From Streptomyces coffeae (GTDB taxonomy: Bacteria > Actinomycetota > Actinomycetes > Streptomycetales > Streptomycetaceae): a DNA stretch of 64,000 nt. Both the position numbers and the translations under genes were made by a program. Below the pieces are notes generated by a model that made no database searches, was not told the DNA's origin, and was given only the letters and a program-made list of their open reading frames with translations. Shown in pieces: positions 16,999 through 24,832 of the stretch. How positions within the stretch are numbered: position 1 is the stretch's first letter; each line of letters opens with the position of its first letter. The DNA lies in assembly GCF_016741875.1 (NCBI RefSeq), contig NZ_JAERRF010000023.1, forward strand, positions 62,001 through 126,000. Reading direction: 5' to 3'.

Positions 16999-17014
16999 TG
17001 TGACGTGTGTCACG
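16999..17014. promoter_or_regulatory. candidate Crp-binding site
   Basis: TGTGA-CGTGTG-TCACG is a near-perfect match to TGTGA-N6-TCACA, and the inner part fits GTG-N6-GNCAC, the motif reported for Streptomyces Crp. It lies in the 230-bp intergenic region between the divergent SsgA-family gene (start 16908) and the sigma factor gene (start 17139), 90-140 bases from each start, so it could act on either or both. Confidence 0.55.
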
Positions 17015-17138
17015 AGTGATTTTTCCAGGGGACATAGGGCATTTAGGCTTGCGAAAACCATGCACGGTCTCGGGCGCCGTGCGGAGCTGTTACAAAACTC
17101 CGCCGCCGACGAGGCACCACCCCAGGGGTTGTTCCACC

Positions 17139-18620
17139 ATGCACCAAGGTCCCGCGGCGCTCGGCGCGGCCGCCTACACCCGTCTCTACGAAGCCGAATA
17201 TCCGCGTCTCGTCGCGTACGCCCGGACCCTCACCGGTAACCCCTGGACCGCGGGTGACCTCGTCGCCGAGGCCCACTACCGGGTGTGGCGGCGGGTACGG
17301 ACCGGGCCGCCGATCGGTGCCGACGCCGCACCCGCCGAACTCACCAGTGCGGTGCGCGGGCTCTCCGCGGCGGCCTCGAGCTGGGGGCCGCCGCAGCGCG
17401 CCTCGTATCTCGAACCGCTGGTGGAGGTCCTGGGCGAACTGCCGCAGCGATGGGTGACGGCGCTGTGGCTCGCGGAAGTGGACGGGCTGGCGCCGGAGGG
17501 CGTCGCCCGGCGCCTGGGCAGCCACGCCGACGGTGCCGCCGCGCTGGTCGAACGGGGGCGGGACAGTCTGCGCCAGGAGTATCTGCGCGCTCAGCCGGGC
17601 GCCCCGGCGAGCGCGGCGTGCGGTGCGTACTGGGAGCGGATGCCCTCGCATGTGCAGGGTGTCGACACCCCGCAGCAGGCCGAGCAGATAGCCGTGCACA
17701 TAGAGGGCTGCCAGGACTGCCGGGCCCGGATGGAGCAGCTGGTGGCGGCCGACGACCGGCTGCCCGCGCTCACCGGACCGGCGCTGCTGGCGCTGCTGGA
17801 CCGGGGTGCGGCGACATGGCTGGCGCCGCTCGCCGCCGTCGGCGGCGCGGCCGCCGCGGTCGCGGCCACGCGCACGCTGCCGTTCGGCGGTGCGCACGCG
17901 TCCGCCGCGGGCGGCACGCTGGTGTCCACCCGGCGTTCGGTGCGCCATCTGATGCGCGGGCAGGTGCGCCAGGCCGGACCGGTCGCGGCCACCGTGGCCG
18001 GAGTCGGTGTGCTGCTCATCGCGAGTGCGGCGGTCGCGGCCGGGCTGGCGCTGACCGACGGCGATCCGGCGGAGCCGGGGCAGCCCGCGGCGGCGTCGGT
18101 GCCGTCGCACCCGGGTGGTGCCGGGGTGCCGCCGCAGGGGCACAGTTCGTCCGGTTCGTCGGAGACATCCGGTACGTCGCCGCGGAAGCCGGACGAGCTG
18201 CGGTCGGATGCCGCGCGTGAGGCGTCACGGAACCGGCCGTCCAAGGGTGCGCCCGTGGGGCAGTCGCCGTCGGATGTGCCGTCGAGCGCGGTCGCTCCCT
18301 CGACGTCGGCGTCGTCCTCCGCCGAGCCGTCATCGCCGTCGTCCTCTTCGCCCTCGTCACGGCCGACATCTCCCAGTTCGTCGCCTTCGTCTCCTTCGGG
18401 TGAGCCGTCCGATCCGTCCGCACCCTCGCCGACCGACGACCGGACCGACGGCCCGACGGGTGAGCCGACCGACGGTGATACGGCTCAGCCGTCCCGGCCC
18501 GGAGAGCCGAGCGGCACCACGAGCACGAAGCCGACCGCCGAGCCGACCGCCTCGTCCGGCGACAGCTCGAAGGACTGTGTGTCGCTGGTGGTCCGGGTCT
18601 GCGTCGACGACAACCGCTGA
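17139..18620 (+). CDS. ECF-type sigma factor fused to zinc anti-sigma-like and transmembrane regions
   Basis: A 493-residue protein. Residues ~15-55 are a sigma-70 region 2 (LYEAEYPRLVAYARTL, DLVAEAHYRVWRR); ~93-150 region 4 (LGELPQRWVTALWLAEVDGL and a second HTH helix). Residues ~161-200 resemble a zinc anti-sigma domain with Cys161 and the H-x3-C-x2-C motif His187, Cys191, Cys194. A transmembrane segment (~281-304) follows, then a Ser/Pro/Thr-rich tail of about 180 residues with two Cys near the end (DCVSLVVRVC), predicted outside the cell. So sigma factor and its inhibitor seem joined and membrane-tethered. The ATG at 17139 has AGGGG upstream. Activation probably needs release from the membrane; that is inference. 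Confidence 0.85.
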   Translation: MHQGPAALGAAAYTRLYEAEYPRLVAYARTLTGNPWTAGDLVAEAHYRVWRRVRTGPPIGADAAPAELTSAVRGLSAAASSWGPPQRASYLEPLVEVLGELPQRWVTALWLAEVDGLAPEGVARRLGSHADGAAALVERGRDSLRQEYLRAQPGAPASAACGAYWERMPSHVQGVDTPQQAEQIAVHIEGCQDCRARMEQLVAADDRLPALTGPALLALLDRGAATWLAPLAAVGGAAAAVAATRTLPFGGAHASAAGGTLVSTRRSVRHLMRGQVRQAGPVAATVAGVGVLLIASAAVAAGLALTDGDPAEPGQPAAASVPSHPGGAGVPPQGHSSSGSSETSGTSPRKPDELRSDAAREASRNRPSKGAPVGQSPSDVPSSAVAPSTSASSSAEPSSPSSSSPSSRPTSPSSSPSSPSGEPSDPSAPSPTDDRTDGPTGEPTDGDTAQPSRPGEPSGTTSTKPTAEPTASSGDSSKDCVSLVVRVCVDDNR

Positions 18621-18636
18621 CGCCGCGACGCCGGGG

Positions 18637-19080
18637 TTACGGCCGCTGCTCCCCGCAGCCGCCGGGCCCCGGCCTCGCTCCGCAGGGCCCGGACGCGTCG
18701 CAGTACGGGTCGTTGCGGGTGGCGCCGCAGCCGCAGAGCGTCGCGCGGGTCTCCTTGCGGGCGCCGTCCGGGGTCTCGATCATCAGATCCCCGCGGACCA
18801 GGATCTGACCCGAGGATGTGCGCGCGAGCGCGGTGGGGCGGGTGGGCTGCTCCGTCTCGCCGTTGGCCATCCGGTACCGCAGCGCCCCGGAGGTGCAGCG
18901 CCGCACCACCTCGGCGACAACATCGGCGGGCGCGCCGTCGGCCTGGATCCACGGCTGCTGCTCGGGGTCGAACACCTGCGGCAGGGCGCGGGCGCACGCA
19001 CCGGCGTGGAGACAGCGCTCCGCTTCGTAGCTGACGGTGACCATGGCGCCCACGTACGGCTTTCCACGTTCGTTGTCCAT
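18637..19080 (-). CDS. ferredoxin-like plus atypical CDGSH iron-sulfur protein
   Basis: A 147-residue protein with two parts. Residues ~10-70 match the mono-cluster ferredoxin-like (Fer4_19) family: Cys23, Cys29 and Cys62 with the W-IQ segment between. Residues ~110-133 follow the CDGSH pattern: Cys116-x-Cys118, Thr121, Pro125, Cys127, Asp128. The fourth ligand, normally His, is Gly131 here; Cys133 lies two residues on. Start at ATG 19080 is supported by AAGGTG seven bases upstream. Likely a small electron-transfer or cluster-handling protein. It is convergent with the sigma gene across 16 bp. Confidence 0.85.
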   Translation of the reverse strand: MDNERGKPYVGAMVTVSYEAERCLHAGACARALPQVFDPEQQPWIQADGAPADVVAEVVRRCTSGALRYRMANGETEQPTRPTALARTSSGQILVRGDLMIETPDGARKETRATLCGCGATRNDPYCDASGPCGARPGPGGCGEQRP

Positions 19081-19189
19081 GGCGGTCACCTTAGGAAGGC
19101 CGAGCCGGTCCCGCGATTCGGAGTTTCTCCCTCTCACTGGCTCACTCGTCCGTGGACGGCGTCCCGCGGATGGGCTAGCTTCCAGCTCC

Positions 19190-20296
19190 ATGAGGGCCAT
19201 GGGGATCATGAGCATGATGCGACGCGCGGTGGCGGCCGGACTCTGCGGGGCGGCGCTCGCCGCCGTGACGGCCGCGCCCGCGCACGCTCAACCGACGGAC
19301 GGCGAGGGCCGGTTGGGAGTGGGGTGGCGGCTCACCGAGAGCGGCACCGACGCCCGGTTCCGCGGACTCGCCGCGGTCAGCCGCGGCACGGCGTGGGTCG
19401 CGGGTACCAAGGGCACGGTGCTGCGGACGCACGACGGCGGGCGCAAGTGGCGCAATGTCTCCCCGCCCGGCGCGGAGGGGCTGGAGTTCCGCGATGTCGA
19501 GGCGTTCGACGCCCGGCGCGCGGTGGTGCTGGCGATCGGCGAGGGCGAGGCGTCCCGGGTCTTCCGCACCGACGACGGGGGCGCGACCTGGCGCGAGAGC
19601 TTCCGCAACGACGATCCGCGCGCCTTCTACGACTGCATGACCTTCTTCGACTCCCGGCACGGGATCGCGCTGAGCGATCCGGTGGACGGCCGCTACCGGA
19701 TCCTGTCGACCGGCGACGGCGGCCGCAGCTGGCGGGTCCTTCCCGCGGACGGTATGCCGCCCGCGCAGCCGGGCGAGGCCGCGTTCGCGGCGAGCGGGCA
19801 GTGTCTGGTCGCCTCCGGTGGGCGGAACGCGTGGTTCGCCACGGGCGGGTCGGCTACCGCCCGGGTGTTCCACACCACCGACCGCGGCCGCAGCTGGACG
19901 GTGGCCGACACTCCGGTCCCCGCGGGCGATCCGGCGCGCGGGGTGTTCGCGCTCGCCTTCCGCGACGCGCTGCACGGCCTCGCCGTCGGTGGCGACTACC
20001 GGCCCGATCAGCCGTCCCCGCGCGCGGCGGCCGTCACCGGGGACGGCGGATACCGCTGGACCACGGCGGAGCAGCCGCCGTCCGCCTACCGCTCGGGCGT
20101 CACCTGGCTGCCGTACAGCCGCCGGGCGGCCCTGGCCGTCGGCCCCACCGGTACCGACCTCACCACCGACGCGGGCCGCACCTGGCGCACCGTCGACACC
20201 GGCTCGTACGACACCGTCGACTGCGCCCCGGACCTCGGCTGCTGGGCCGCGGGGGAGAAGGGCCGGATCGCCCGGCTGGGCCCAACGGCGCGGTGA
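19190..20296 (+). CDS. secreted beta-propeller (BNR/YCF48-like) protein
   Basis: A 368-residue exported protein: signal peptide to about APAHAQ (residue ~34), then repeated blades with the Asp-box pattern, such as RTHDGGRKW, RTDDGGATW, STGDGGRSW, HTTDRGRSW and TGDGGYRW. This is the sialidase/BNR/YCF48-type propeller fold. The catalytic Arg triad and Tyr-Glu pair of true sialidases are not evident, and many such proteins are binding or scaffold proteins annotated loosely as oxidoreductases. The start is uncertain: several ATGs lie within 25 bases (19190, 19199, 19208, 19214). A strong hairpin follows the stop. Confidence 0.82.
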   Translation: MRAMGIMSMMRRAVAAGLCGAALAAVTAAPAHAQPTDGEGRLGVGWRLTESGTDARFRGLAAVSRGTAWVAGTKGTVLRTHDGGRKWRNVSPPGAEGLEFRDVEAFDARRAVVLAIGEGEASRVFRTDDGGATWRESFRNDDPRAFYDCMTFFDSRHGIALSDPVDGRYRILSTGDGGRSWRVLPADGMPPAQPGEAAFAASGQCLVASGGRNAWFATGGSATARVFHTTDRGRSWTVADTPVPAGDPARGVFALAFRDALHGLAVGGDYRPDQPSPRAAAVTGDGGYRWTTAEQPPSAYRSGVTWLPYSRRAALAVGPTGTDLTTDAGRTWRTVDTGSYDTVDCAPDLGCWAAGEKGRIARLGPTAR

Positions 20297-20303
20297 CCCG
20301 GTG

Positions 20304-20339
20304 TCCGCCGGACCCCGCCCCGTGACGGGGTCCGGCGGA
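20304..20339 (+). terminator. hairpin terminator after the propeller gene
   Basis: Perfect 14-bp arms TCCGCCGGACCCCG / CGGGGTCCGGCGGA with an 8-base loop, starting 8 bases after the stop codon. Confidence 0.8.
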
Positions 20340-20357
20340 AGAGCGCGGGCCGCTCAG

Positions 20358-20520
20358 CGGACTCGCTGAAGTCCGGTGCGGTTCGGGTGCGCCCTGAAGG
20401 GGCGCGGGGCTGTGTCGATGTGCGGCTCCGCCGCGGCTGTGTCGATGTGCGGCTCCGCCGCGTGGGCGACCAGCCACGAGGCAGCCGCAGACGAACGACG
20501 ACAGCTCGCGGCACTTCCCG
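20358..20520 (+). repeat. dispersed intergenic repeat, copy A
   Basis: About 160 bp, nearly identical to the inverse of 46502-46675. It contains a hairpin (GCGCCCT-GAA-GGGGCGC, 20390-20406), then a 27-bp unit beginning GGCTGTGTCGATGTGCGG present twice in tandem (20408-20434, 20435-20461), then GTGGGCGACCAGCCACGA and a run ending GGCACTTCCCG. Its end abuts the stop of the minus-strand YciI gene, the same relation to the adjoining gene as in copy B. It resembles a non-coding motif common in Streptomyces intergenic regions. Confidence 0.9.
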
Positions 20521-20528
20521 AGTCGCGC

Positions 20529-20828
20529 TCAGACGGTCGGCTGCTGCCGGTAGGGCTCCAGCGCCGGGGCCGTCCTGGTGGCGATGAACTCCGTGATCGT
20601 GTACTCGCCCACACCCGCGATCGTGAACGGATCGGTGGTCACCAGCTTTTCGATGGCCGCGCGGTCGTCGCCGCCCGCCAGAATGACCCCGCCCTCGCGC
20701 GGGTCCTTGGGTCCGGAGGCGAGGAAGACGCCCGCCGCGTAGTGCTCCTCCAGCCAGGCGATGTGTGCCGGGAGCAGGGCCTCGACGCGGTCGAGCGGGG
20801 CGCTGTAGGTCACGTCCAGAACGAACAT
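20529..20828 (-). CDS. YciI-family protein
   Basis: A 99-residue single-domain YciI protein: MFVLDVTYSAPLDRVEALLPAHIAWLEEHYAAG has the family His and the helix before FLASGPKDPREGGVILAGG; DPFTIAGVGEYTITEF completes the ferredoxin-like fold. YciI proteins are small dimers of unclear biochemical role; some have dehydrochlorinase-like activity. No ribosome site precedes the ATG, but TACTAT lies seven bases upstream on the minus strand, suggesting a leaderless mRNA. It is divergent from endonuclease V with only 27 bp between the start codons, so the promoters must overlap the coding ends. Confidence 0.9.
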   Translation of the reverse strand: MFVLDVTYSAPLDRVEALLPAHIAWLEEHYAAGVFLASGPKDPREGGVILAGGDDRAAIEKLVTTDPFTIAGVGEYTITEFIATRTAPALEPYRQQPTV

Positions 20829-20855
20829 GATCGGGATAGTAGCGTGGTGCCCACG

Positions 20856-21584
20856 ATGACCAGCGCCGACTTTCCCCGCTATGACCTGCCTCCCGACTGG
20901 CCCACGACCGAGGCCGAGGCGACCGCCGTTCAAGAGCGTCTGCGGGCGGCCGTCGTGACCGCCGGAGAGGTGGCCCCGCCGGGCGAGGGCGCGGGCACCG
21001 TGGCCGGGGTGGACGTGGCGTACGACGACGAGCGCGGGGTGGTCGCGGCCGCCGCCGTGGCGCTGGACCCCCGCACCCTGGCGGTCGTCGGGGAGGCGAC
21101 GGCGGTCGGCCCGGTCACCTTCCCCTATGTGCCCGGACTGCTGGCGTTCCGTGAGATACCGGCCGTCCTGGACGCGCTCGGCGCGCTCGACCGGGCCGGT
21201 CACCGCCCGGATCTCGTGGTGTGCGACGGCTACGGACTGGCCCACCCCCGCCGCTTCGGACTGGCCAGCCATCTGGGGGTGCTCACCGGGCTCCCGGTCA
21301 TCGGCGTCGCCAAGAACCCGTTCACCTTCCGCCATGCCGACCCCGGACCGCACCGCGGCGACTGGTCACCGCTGCTGGACGGGGAGGAGGAGGTCGGCCG
21401 GGCGCTGCGCACCCGGGATGGGGTGAAGCCGGTGTTCGTCTCGGTCGGCCACCGGGTCGACCTCGACAGCGCCTGCGCCCACACCCTCCATCTCGCCCGC
21501 GACTACCGGCAGCCCGAGACCACCCGGCGAGCCGACGCGCTGTGCCGCCGGGCGCTGGCCGAGGTACGGGCCGCTCGGAGCTGA
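20856..21584 (+). CDS. nfi: endonuclease V (deoxyinosine 3'-endonuclease)
   Basis: A 242-residue endonuclease V of usual length. Landmarks: GVDVAYDD with metal-binding Asp53, the wedge PYVPGLLAFRE with Glu99, CDGYGLAHPRRFGLASHLG with Asp123, then GVAKNPF and KPVFVSVGHRVDL. These match the Asp-Glu-Asp metal site and the PYIP wedge of characterised enzymes. It nicks DNA one base 3' to deoxyinosine (from adenine deamination) and can cut inosine RNA. It starts 27 bp from the divergent YciI gene and ends 14 bp from the convergent DUF1203 gene. Confidence 0.95.
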   Translation: MTSADFPRYDLPPDWPTTEAEATAVQERLRAAVVTAGEVAPPGEGAGTVAGVDVAYDDERGVVAAAAVALDPRTLAVVGEATAVGPVTFPYVPGLLAFREIPAVLDALGALDRAGHRPDLVVCDGYGLAHPRRFGLASHLGVLTGLPVIGVAKNPFTFRHADPGPHRGDWSPLLDGEEEVGRALRTRDGVKPVFVSVGHRVDLDSACAHTLHLARDYRQPETTRRADALCRRALAEVRAARS

Positions 21585-21598
21585 CCGGACCCGGGCCG

Positions 21599-22126
21599 TC
21601 ACCGGCGCCGGGTCTCGGCCAGGAAGCAGCCGAACTCCACGGCGCGCACATGGACCGCCGCCACCCGCGGATCCCGGTAGAGCTGGTCGAGCCCCTCCTC
21701 GATCGTCGGTGTGCCGCCGTCCAGCAGCAGTCCGCCCAGGATGGAGCCGTCGGCGGAGTACGCCCGCAGCACCCGCCGGTCGCCGCGGAGGCCGTCCGGT
21801 ACGCCGGTGCCCGTCCAGCCGCCGCACGGTTCGCGGTGGACGAAGACCGGGCCCGTCTCGTTGTACGGGCCCGGATCGGCGCCGGTGTCCAGCGCCCAGC
21901 GCAGCAGCGGGGAGTACGCGACGAGCGCGATGGTCTCGTGCGGTCCGCTGCGTCCCAGACAGCAGCGCAGCGGTGAGCCGCCGTTCTCGTCCTCCACCAC
22001 GATGCGCGGCGGACGGTCCGCGTCGTCCATGATCCGCAGCCGCCGAAGCGCCTCCGGCGCGATGGCCCGGATGTCGTACCGCGGCGTCTGGTGTTCCAGG
22101 GTCTCGGGAGTGCTGTGCTCGTTCAT
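21599..22126 (-). CDS. DUF1203-domain protein
   Basis: A 175-residue protein matching DUF1203: the core segments RCCLGRSGPHETIALVAYSPL, ETGPVFVHREPCGG and the C-terminal VAAVHVRAVEFGCFL are typical. Family function is unknown; no catalytic triad can be named, although the conserved Cys and His residues are kept. Three in-frame starts exist (GTG 22141, ATG 22135, ATG 22126); I use 22126, where GAG lies five bases upstream, but support is weak. It is convergent with endonuclease V and divergent from the DHDPS-family gene. Confidence 0.85.
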   Translation of the reverse strand: MNEHSTPETLEHQTPRYDIRAIAPEALRRLRIMDDADRPPRIVVEDENGGSPLRCCLGRSGPHETIALVAYSPLLRWALDTGADPGPYNETGPVFVHREPCGGWTGTGVPDGLRGDRRVLRAYSADGSILGGLLLDGGTPTIEEGLDQLYRDPRVAAVHVRAVEFGCFLAETRRR

Positions 22127-22214
22127 AGGTCTCATGCTCACCGGGGGACACGGCCGGTGCTGGCGGTATTCGGACGCCGCGCTGGAGGGTGGGAAGCCTT
22201 GGCCGGGAGGGTAC

Positions 22215-22243
22215 TTGACAGTGGGGTCGGCGCTGAGCGAGAT
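22215..22243 (+). promoter_or_regulatory. candidate promoter of the lyase-nanT genes
   Basis: A perfect -35 hexamer TTGACA (22215-22220), a 17-base spacer and a poor -10 (CGAGAT, 22238-22243). It would give a leader of about 120 bases before the ATG at 22372. Confidence 0.35.
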
Positions 22244-22371
22244 TCAGCCCCGACATAGGACATCCCACCTCCCTATTGCCCCGCTATTCCCCTGGATGTG
22301 GCGGGACGTCAGATGTCGTATGGGTCATCCGTCCGGGTCCAGGCCGCCCGCGTGCAGAAAGCTGGGTTGTG

Positions 22372-23310
22372 ATGAGTCTTCCGGCTCCGCTCACCGGTGT
22401 TGTACCGCCCCTGTGTACCCCGCTCACCCCCGGCGGCGCGATCGACACCCGCTCCCTGACCGCCCTGGCCGAGCGGCTGATCGGCGCGGGGGTGAGCGCG
22501 CTGTTCGCGCTCGGCTCCAGCGGTGAGGCCGCCTATCTGGACGACCGTGCGCGCCGTACCGTCCTGGAGACGGTGATCGGGGCGGCGGACGGCCGGGTGC
22601 CGGTGCTCGCCGGGGCGATCGACATGACCACCGCGCGGGTGCTGGACCACGCCCGCACCGCCGCCGGGCTGGGCGCGGGCGGCATCGTGGCCACCGCGCC
22701 GTTCTTCACCCGCACCCACCCGGTGGAGATCGCCGACCACTTCCGGCGGCTGCGCGACGGCGCCGGGCTGCCGCTCTTCGCGTACGACATCCCCCTCTCG
22801 GTGCACGCCAAGCTGACGTCCCAGGCCGTGCTCCCGCTGGCCGCCGACGGCACCCTCGCCGGGCTCAAGGACAGCAGCGGGGACGACGGCGCGCTGCGCA
22901 GGCTGCTGGTGGAGGTCCGCCGCCGCGGTCTCGACGCGGGGTTCTCCGTGCTCACCGGATCCGAACTGACCGTGGACGGCGCCCTGTTGGCGGGCGCTCA
23001 CGGGGTGGTCCCGGGGCTGGCCAACGTCGACCCGGACGGCTATGTCCGGCTGTACGCGCACGCCCGCGCCGGGCGCTGGGACCGGGCCGCCGCCGAACAG
23101 GACCGGCTGGCCGCGCTGTTCGCCCTCACCGACGCCGGTGATCCGGCACTGATGGGCGGAAGTTCATCGGCGCTGGGAGGTTTCAAGGCCGCGCTGCATC
23201 TGATGGGTGTCATCGACTGCCCCGCGACGGCCGCGCCCCAGGTGCCGCTGGGTGAGGAGGCCGTCAAGACCGTCCGTCATGTCCTCGAGGAAGGGGGGCT
23301 GTTGCCATGA
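22372..23310 (+). CDS. DHDPS/N-acetylneuraminate lyase-family aldolase
   Basis: A 312-residue class I aldolase of the DapA/NanA family. Visible: GSSGEA (residues 48-53, replacing the GTTGE of DapA), LFAYDIP with Tyr138, and LAGLKDSSGD with Lys166, the Schiff-base lysine. The stop overlaps the start of a NanT-like transporter (ATGA, 23307-23310), so the two are translationally coupled. That pairing suggests cleavage of sialic acid to N-acetylmannosamine and pyruvate, but members of this family acting on 2-keto-3-deoxy sugar acids look alike. A GTG one codon upstream is an alternative start. Confidence 0.85.
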   Translation: MSLPAPLTGVVPPLCTPLTPGGAIDTRSLTALAERLIGAGVSALFALGSSGEAAYLDDRARRTVLETVIGAADGRVPVLAGAIDMTTARVLDHARTAAGLGAGGIVATAPFFTRTHPVEIADHFRRLRDGAGLPLFAYDIPLSVHAKLTSQAVLPLAADGTLAGLKDSSGDDGALRRLLVEVRRRGLDAGFSVLTGSELTVDGALLAGAHGVVPGLANVDPDGYVRLYAHARAGRWDRAAAEQDRLAALFALTDAGDPALMGGSSSALGGFKAALHLMGVIDCPATAAPQVPLGEEAVKTVRHVLEEGGLLP

Positions 23311-24800
23311 CCGCCGCCGCACCCTGGTACCGGGAGGTCTCCCGAGGCCAGTGGACGTCCCTGACCGCGGCCTGGATCGGCTATCTGCTCGACGGCTTCG
23401 ACTTCGTCCTGATCACCCTCGTGCTGACCGAGATCGCCGAGGAGTTCGACCTCAGTACGGCGTCCGCGGCGAGCCTGGTCTCCGGTGCGTTCATCACCCG
23501 CTGGCTCGGCGGGGCGCTGCTGGGCGCCATGGGCGATCGCTACGGCCGTAAACCGGCCATGATCGCCAGCATTCTGCTCTACTCGCTGGGCACCTTCGCC
23601 TGCGGCTTCGCCTGGAACTACTTCAGCCTCTTCACCGCCCGTCTCCTGATTGGCATGGGCATGGCCGGTGAGTACAGCGCCAGTGCCACCTATGTGCTGG
23701 AGAGCTGGCCCGCCCGGCTGCGCAATCGCGCCTCCGGGTTTCTCATCTCCGGCTACGCGGGCGGCACCATCCTCGCCGCCGAGCTCTACAAGTGGGTGGT
23801 ACCGCACTGGGGCTGGCGCTGGATGTTCTGGATCGGTGTGCTCCCGGTGTTCGTCGCGCTGTGGATGCGGCGCGCGCTCCCCGAGGCCGCCGACTGGCGC
23901 CAGGAGGTGGCGGCGGGCGAGGGCGCGCGGCCCAACCCCTTCGCGCCGCTGTTCACCGGGCGGTGGCGCGCCTGGGCCAACACCGCCCTGGCGGCGGCCG
24001 CGAGCGCGGCGCTGTTCTGTGTCTTCACCCCGGTGGGCGCCGGGTGGCGGTGGCCGCTGTCGCTGCTGGCGACGGGGTGTCTGGTCGCCTTCGCCGCACA
24101 GCTCGGCGGGCGGCGCGGATGGCTGCTGCACACCGCGCTGACGGCCACGGTCTTCTGCGCGTTCCTCTACAGCTGGCCCATCCAGGCGCTGCTGCCGACC
24201 TATCTGAAGGCGGAGCTGGGCTATGCGCCCGGCGAGGTCACGGACGTGATGTTCTACGCCGGGTTCGGCACCATGGCGGGCTGCTGGCTCGCGGGCTTCG
24301 TGGGCGACTGGCTGGGCACCCGGAAGGCGTACGCCTGCACCCTGCTGGCCTCGCTGGCCTTCGTTTTCCCGGTGTTCGCGGTGCGGAGCAGCCTCGTCGG
24401 CCTCGGCGTGCTGCTGTTCTTCCTGCTCGCCCTGAGCCAGGGGATCTCGGGCATCCTGCCCACGTACATCGCGGGCCACTTCCCGACCCGGACCCGGGCC
24501 GCCTCGCTGGGCTTCGTCTACAACACCGGGGCGCTGGGCGGTGCGGTGGCCCCGGTGCTCGGCGCCGATCTGGCCGAGGGGATGCCGCTGGGGCGGGCGC
24601 TCGCGGTGCTCACCTTCGGGCTGACGCTGGTGGTGATCGCCCTGGTGGGCGGCGATGTGCCACGGCGGCTGGGGCGACTGGCCGATCCGTCGGGCGGCGC
24701 GGACCATCTGGTGCCCGGGCGGCCGTTGTCGGTGGCGGAGACTAGCGTGGAGAAGGCCGGTCGGGGACCGCGGGAGCATGGGCCCCCGGCCGCTTCATGA
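23307..24800 (+). CDS. nanT: NanT-like sialic acid transporter (MFS)
   Basis: A 497-residue major facilitator that aligns along its whole length with E. coli NanT as I recall it. Shared stretches include WIGYLLDGFDFVLI, AMGDRYGRKPAM, LLIGMGMAGEYSASATYVLES, FLYSWPIQALLPTYLK and GDWLGTRKAY. As in NanT there seem to be 14 rather than 12 membrane segments, the extra pair lying in the central region. It would import N-acetylneuraminate with protons. It is coupled to a NanA-like aldolase; no nanK, nanE or nagA homologue lies beside it, so the catabolic route is incomplete here. Confidence 0.87.
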   Translation: MTAAAPWYREVSRGQWTSLTAAWIGYLLDGFDFVLITLVLTEIAEEFDLSTASAASLVSGAFITRWLGGALLGAMGDRYGRKPAMIASILLYSLGTFACGFAWNYFSLFTARLLIGMGMAGEYSASATYVLESWPARLRNRASGFLISGYAGGTILAAELYKWVVPHWGWRWMFWIGVLPVFVALWMRRALPEAADWRQEVAAGEGARPNPFAPLFTGRWRAWANTALAAAASAALFCVFTPVGAGWRWPLSLLATGCLVAFAAQLGGRRGWLLHTALTATVFCAFLYSWPIQALLPTYLKAELGYAPGEVTDVMFYAGFGTMAGCWLAGFVGDWLGTRKAYACTLLASLAFVFPVFAVRSSLVGLGVLLFFLLALSQGISGILPTYIAGHFPTRTRAASLGFVYNTGALGGAVAPVLGADLAEGMPLGRALAVLTFGLTLVVIALVGGDVPRRLGRLADPSGGADHLVPGRPLSVAETSVEKAGRGPREHGPPAAS

Positions 24801-24832
24801 CAGCCGTGGACCGCGCACCGCAGGAGGAGCCG

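Noticed and set aside
19190..20296. Calling the propeller protein a sialidase because of the nearby NanT-like gene
   Set aside because: Asp boxes are present but the catalytic Arg triad and Tyr/Glu nucleophile pair cannot be placed; the fold alone does not prove activity.
20408..20461. Possible CRISPR or attachment site
   Set aside because: Only two contiguous 27-bp units with no spacer; they belong to the dispersed repeat and no integrase or cas gene is near.
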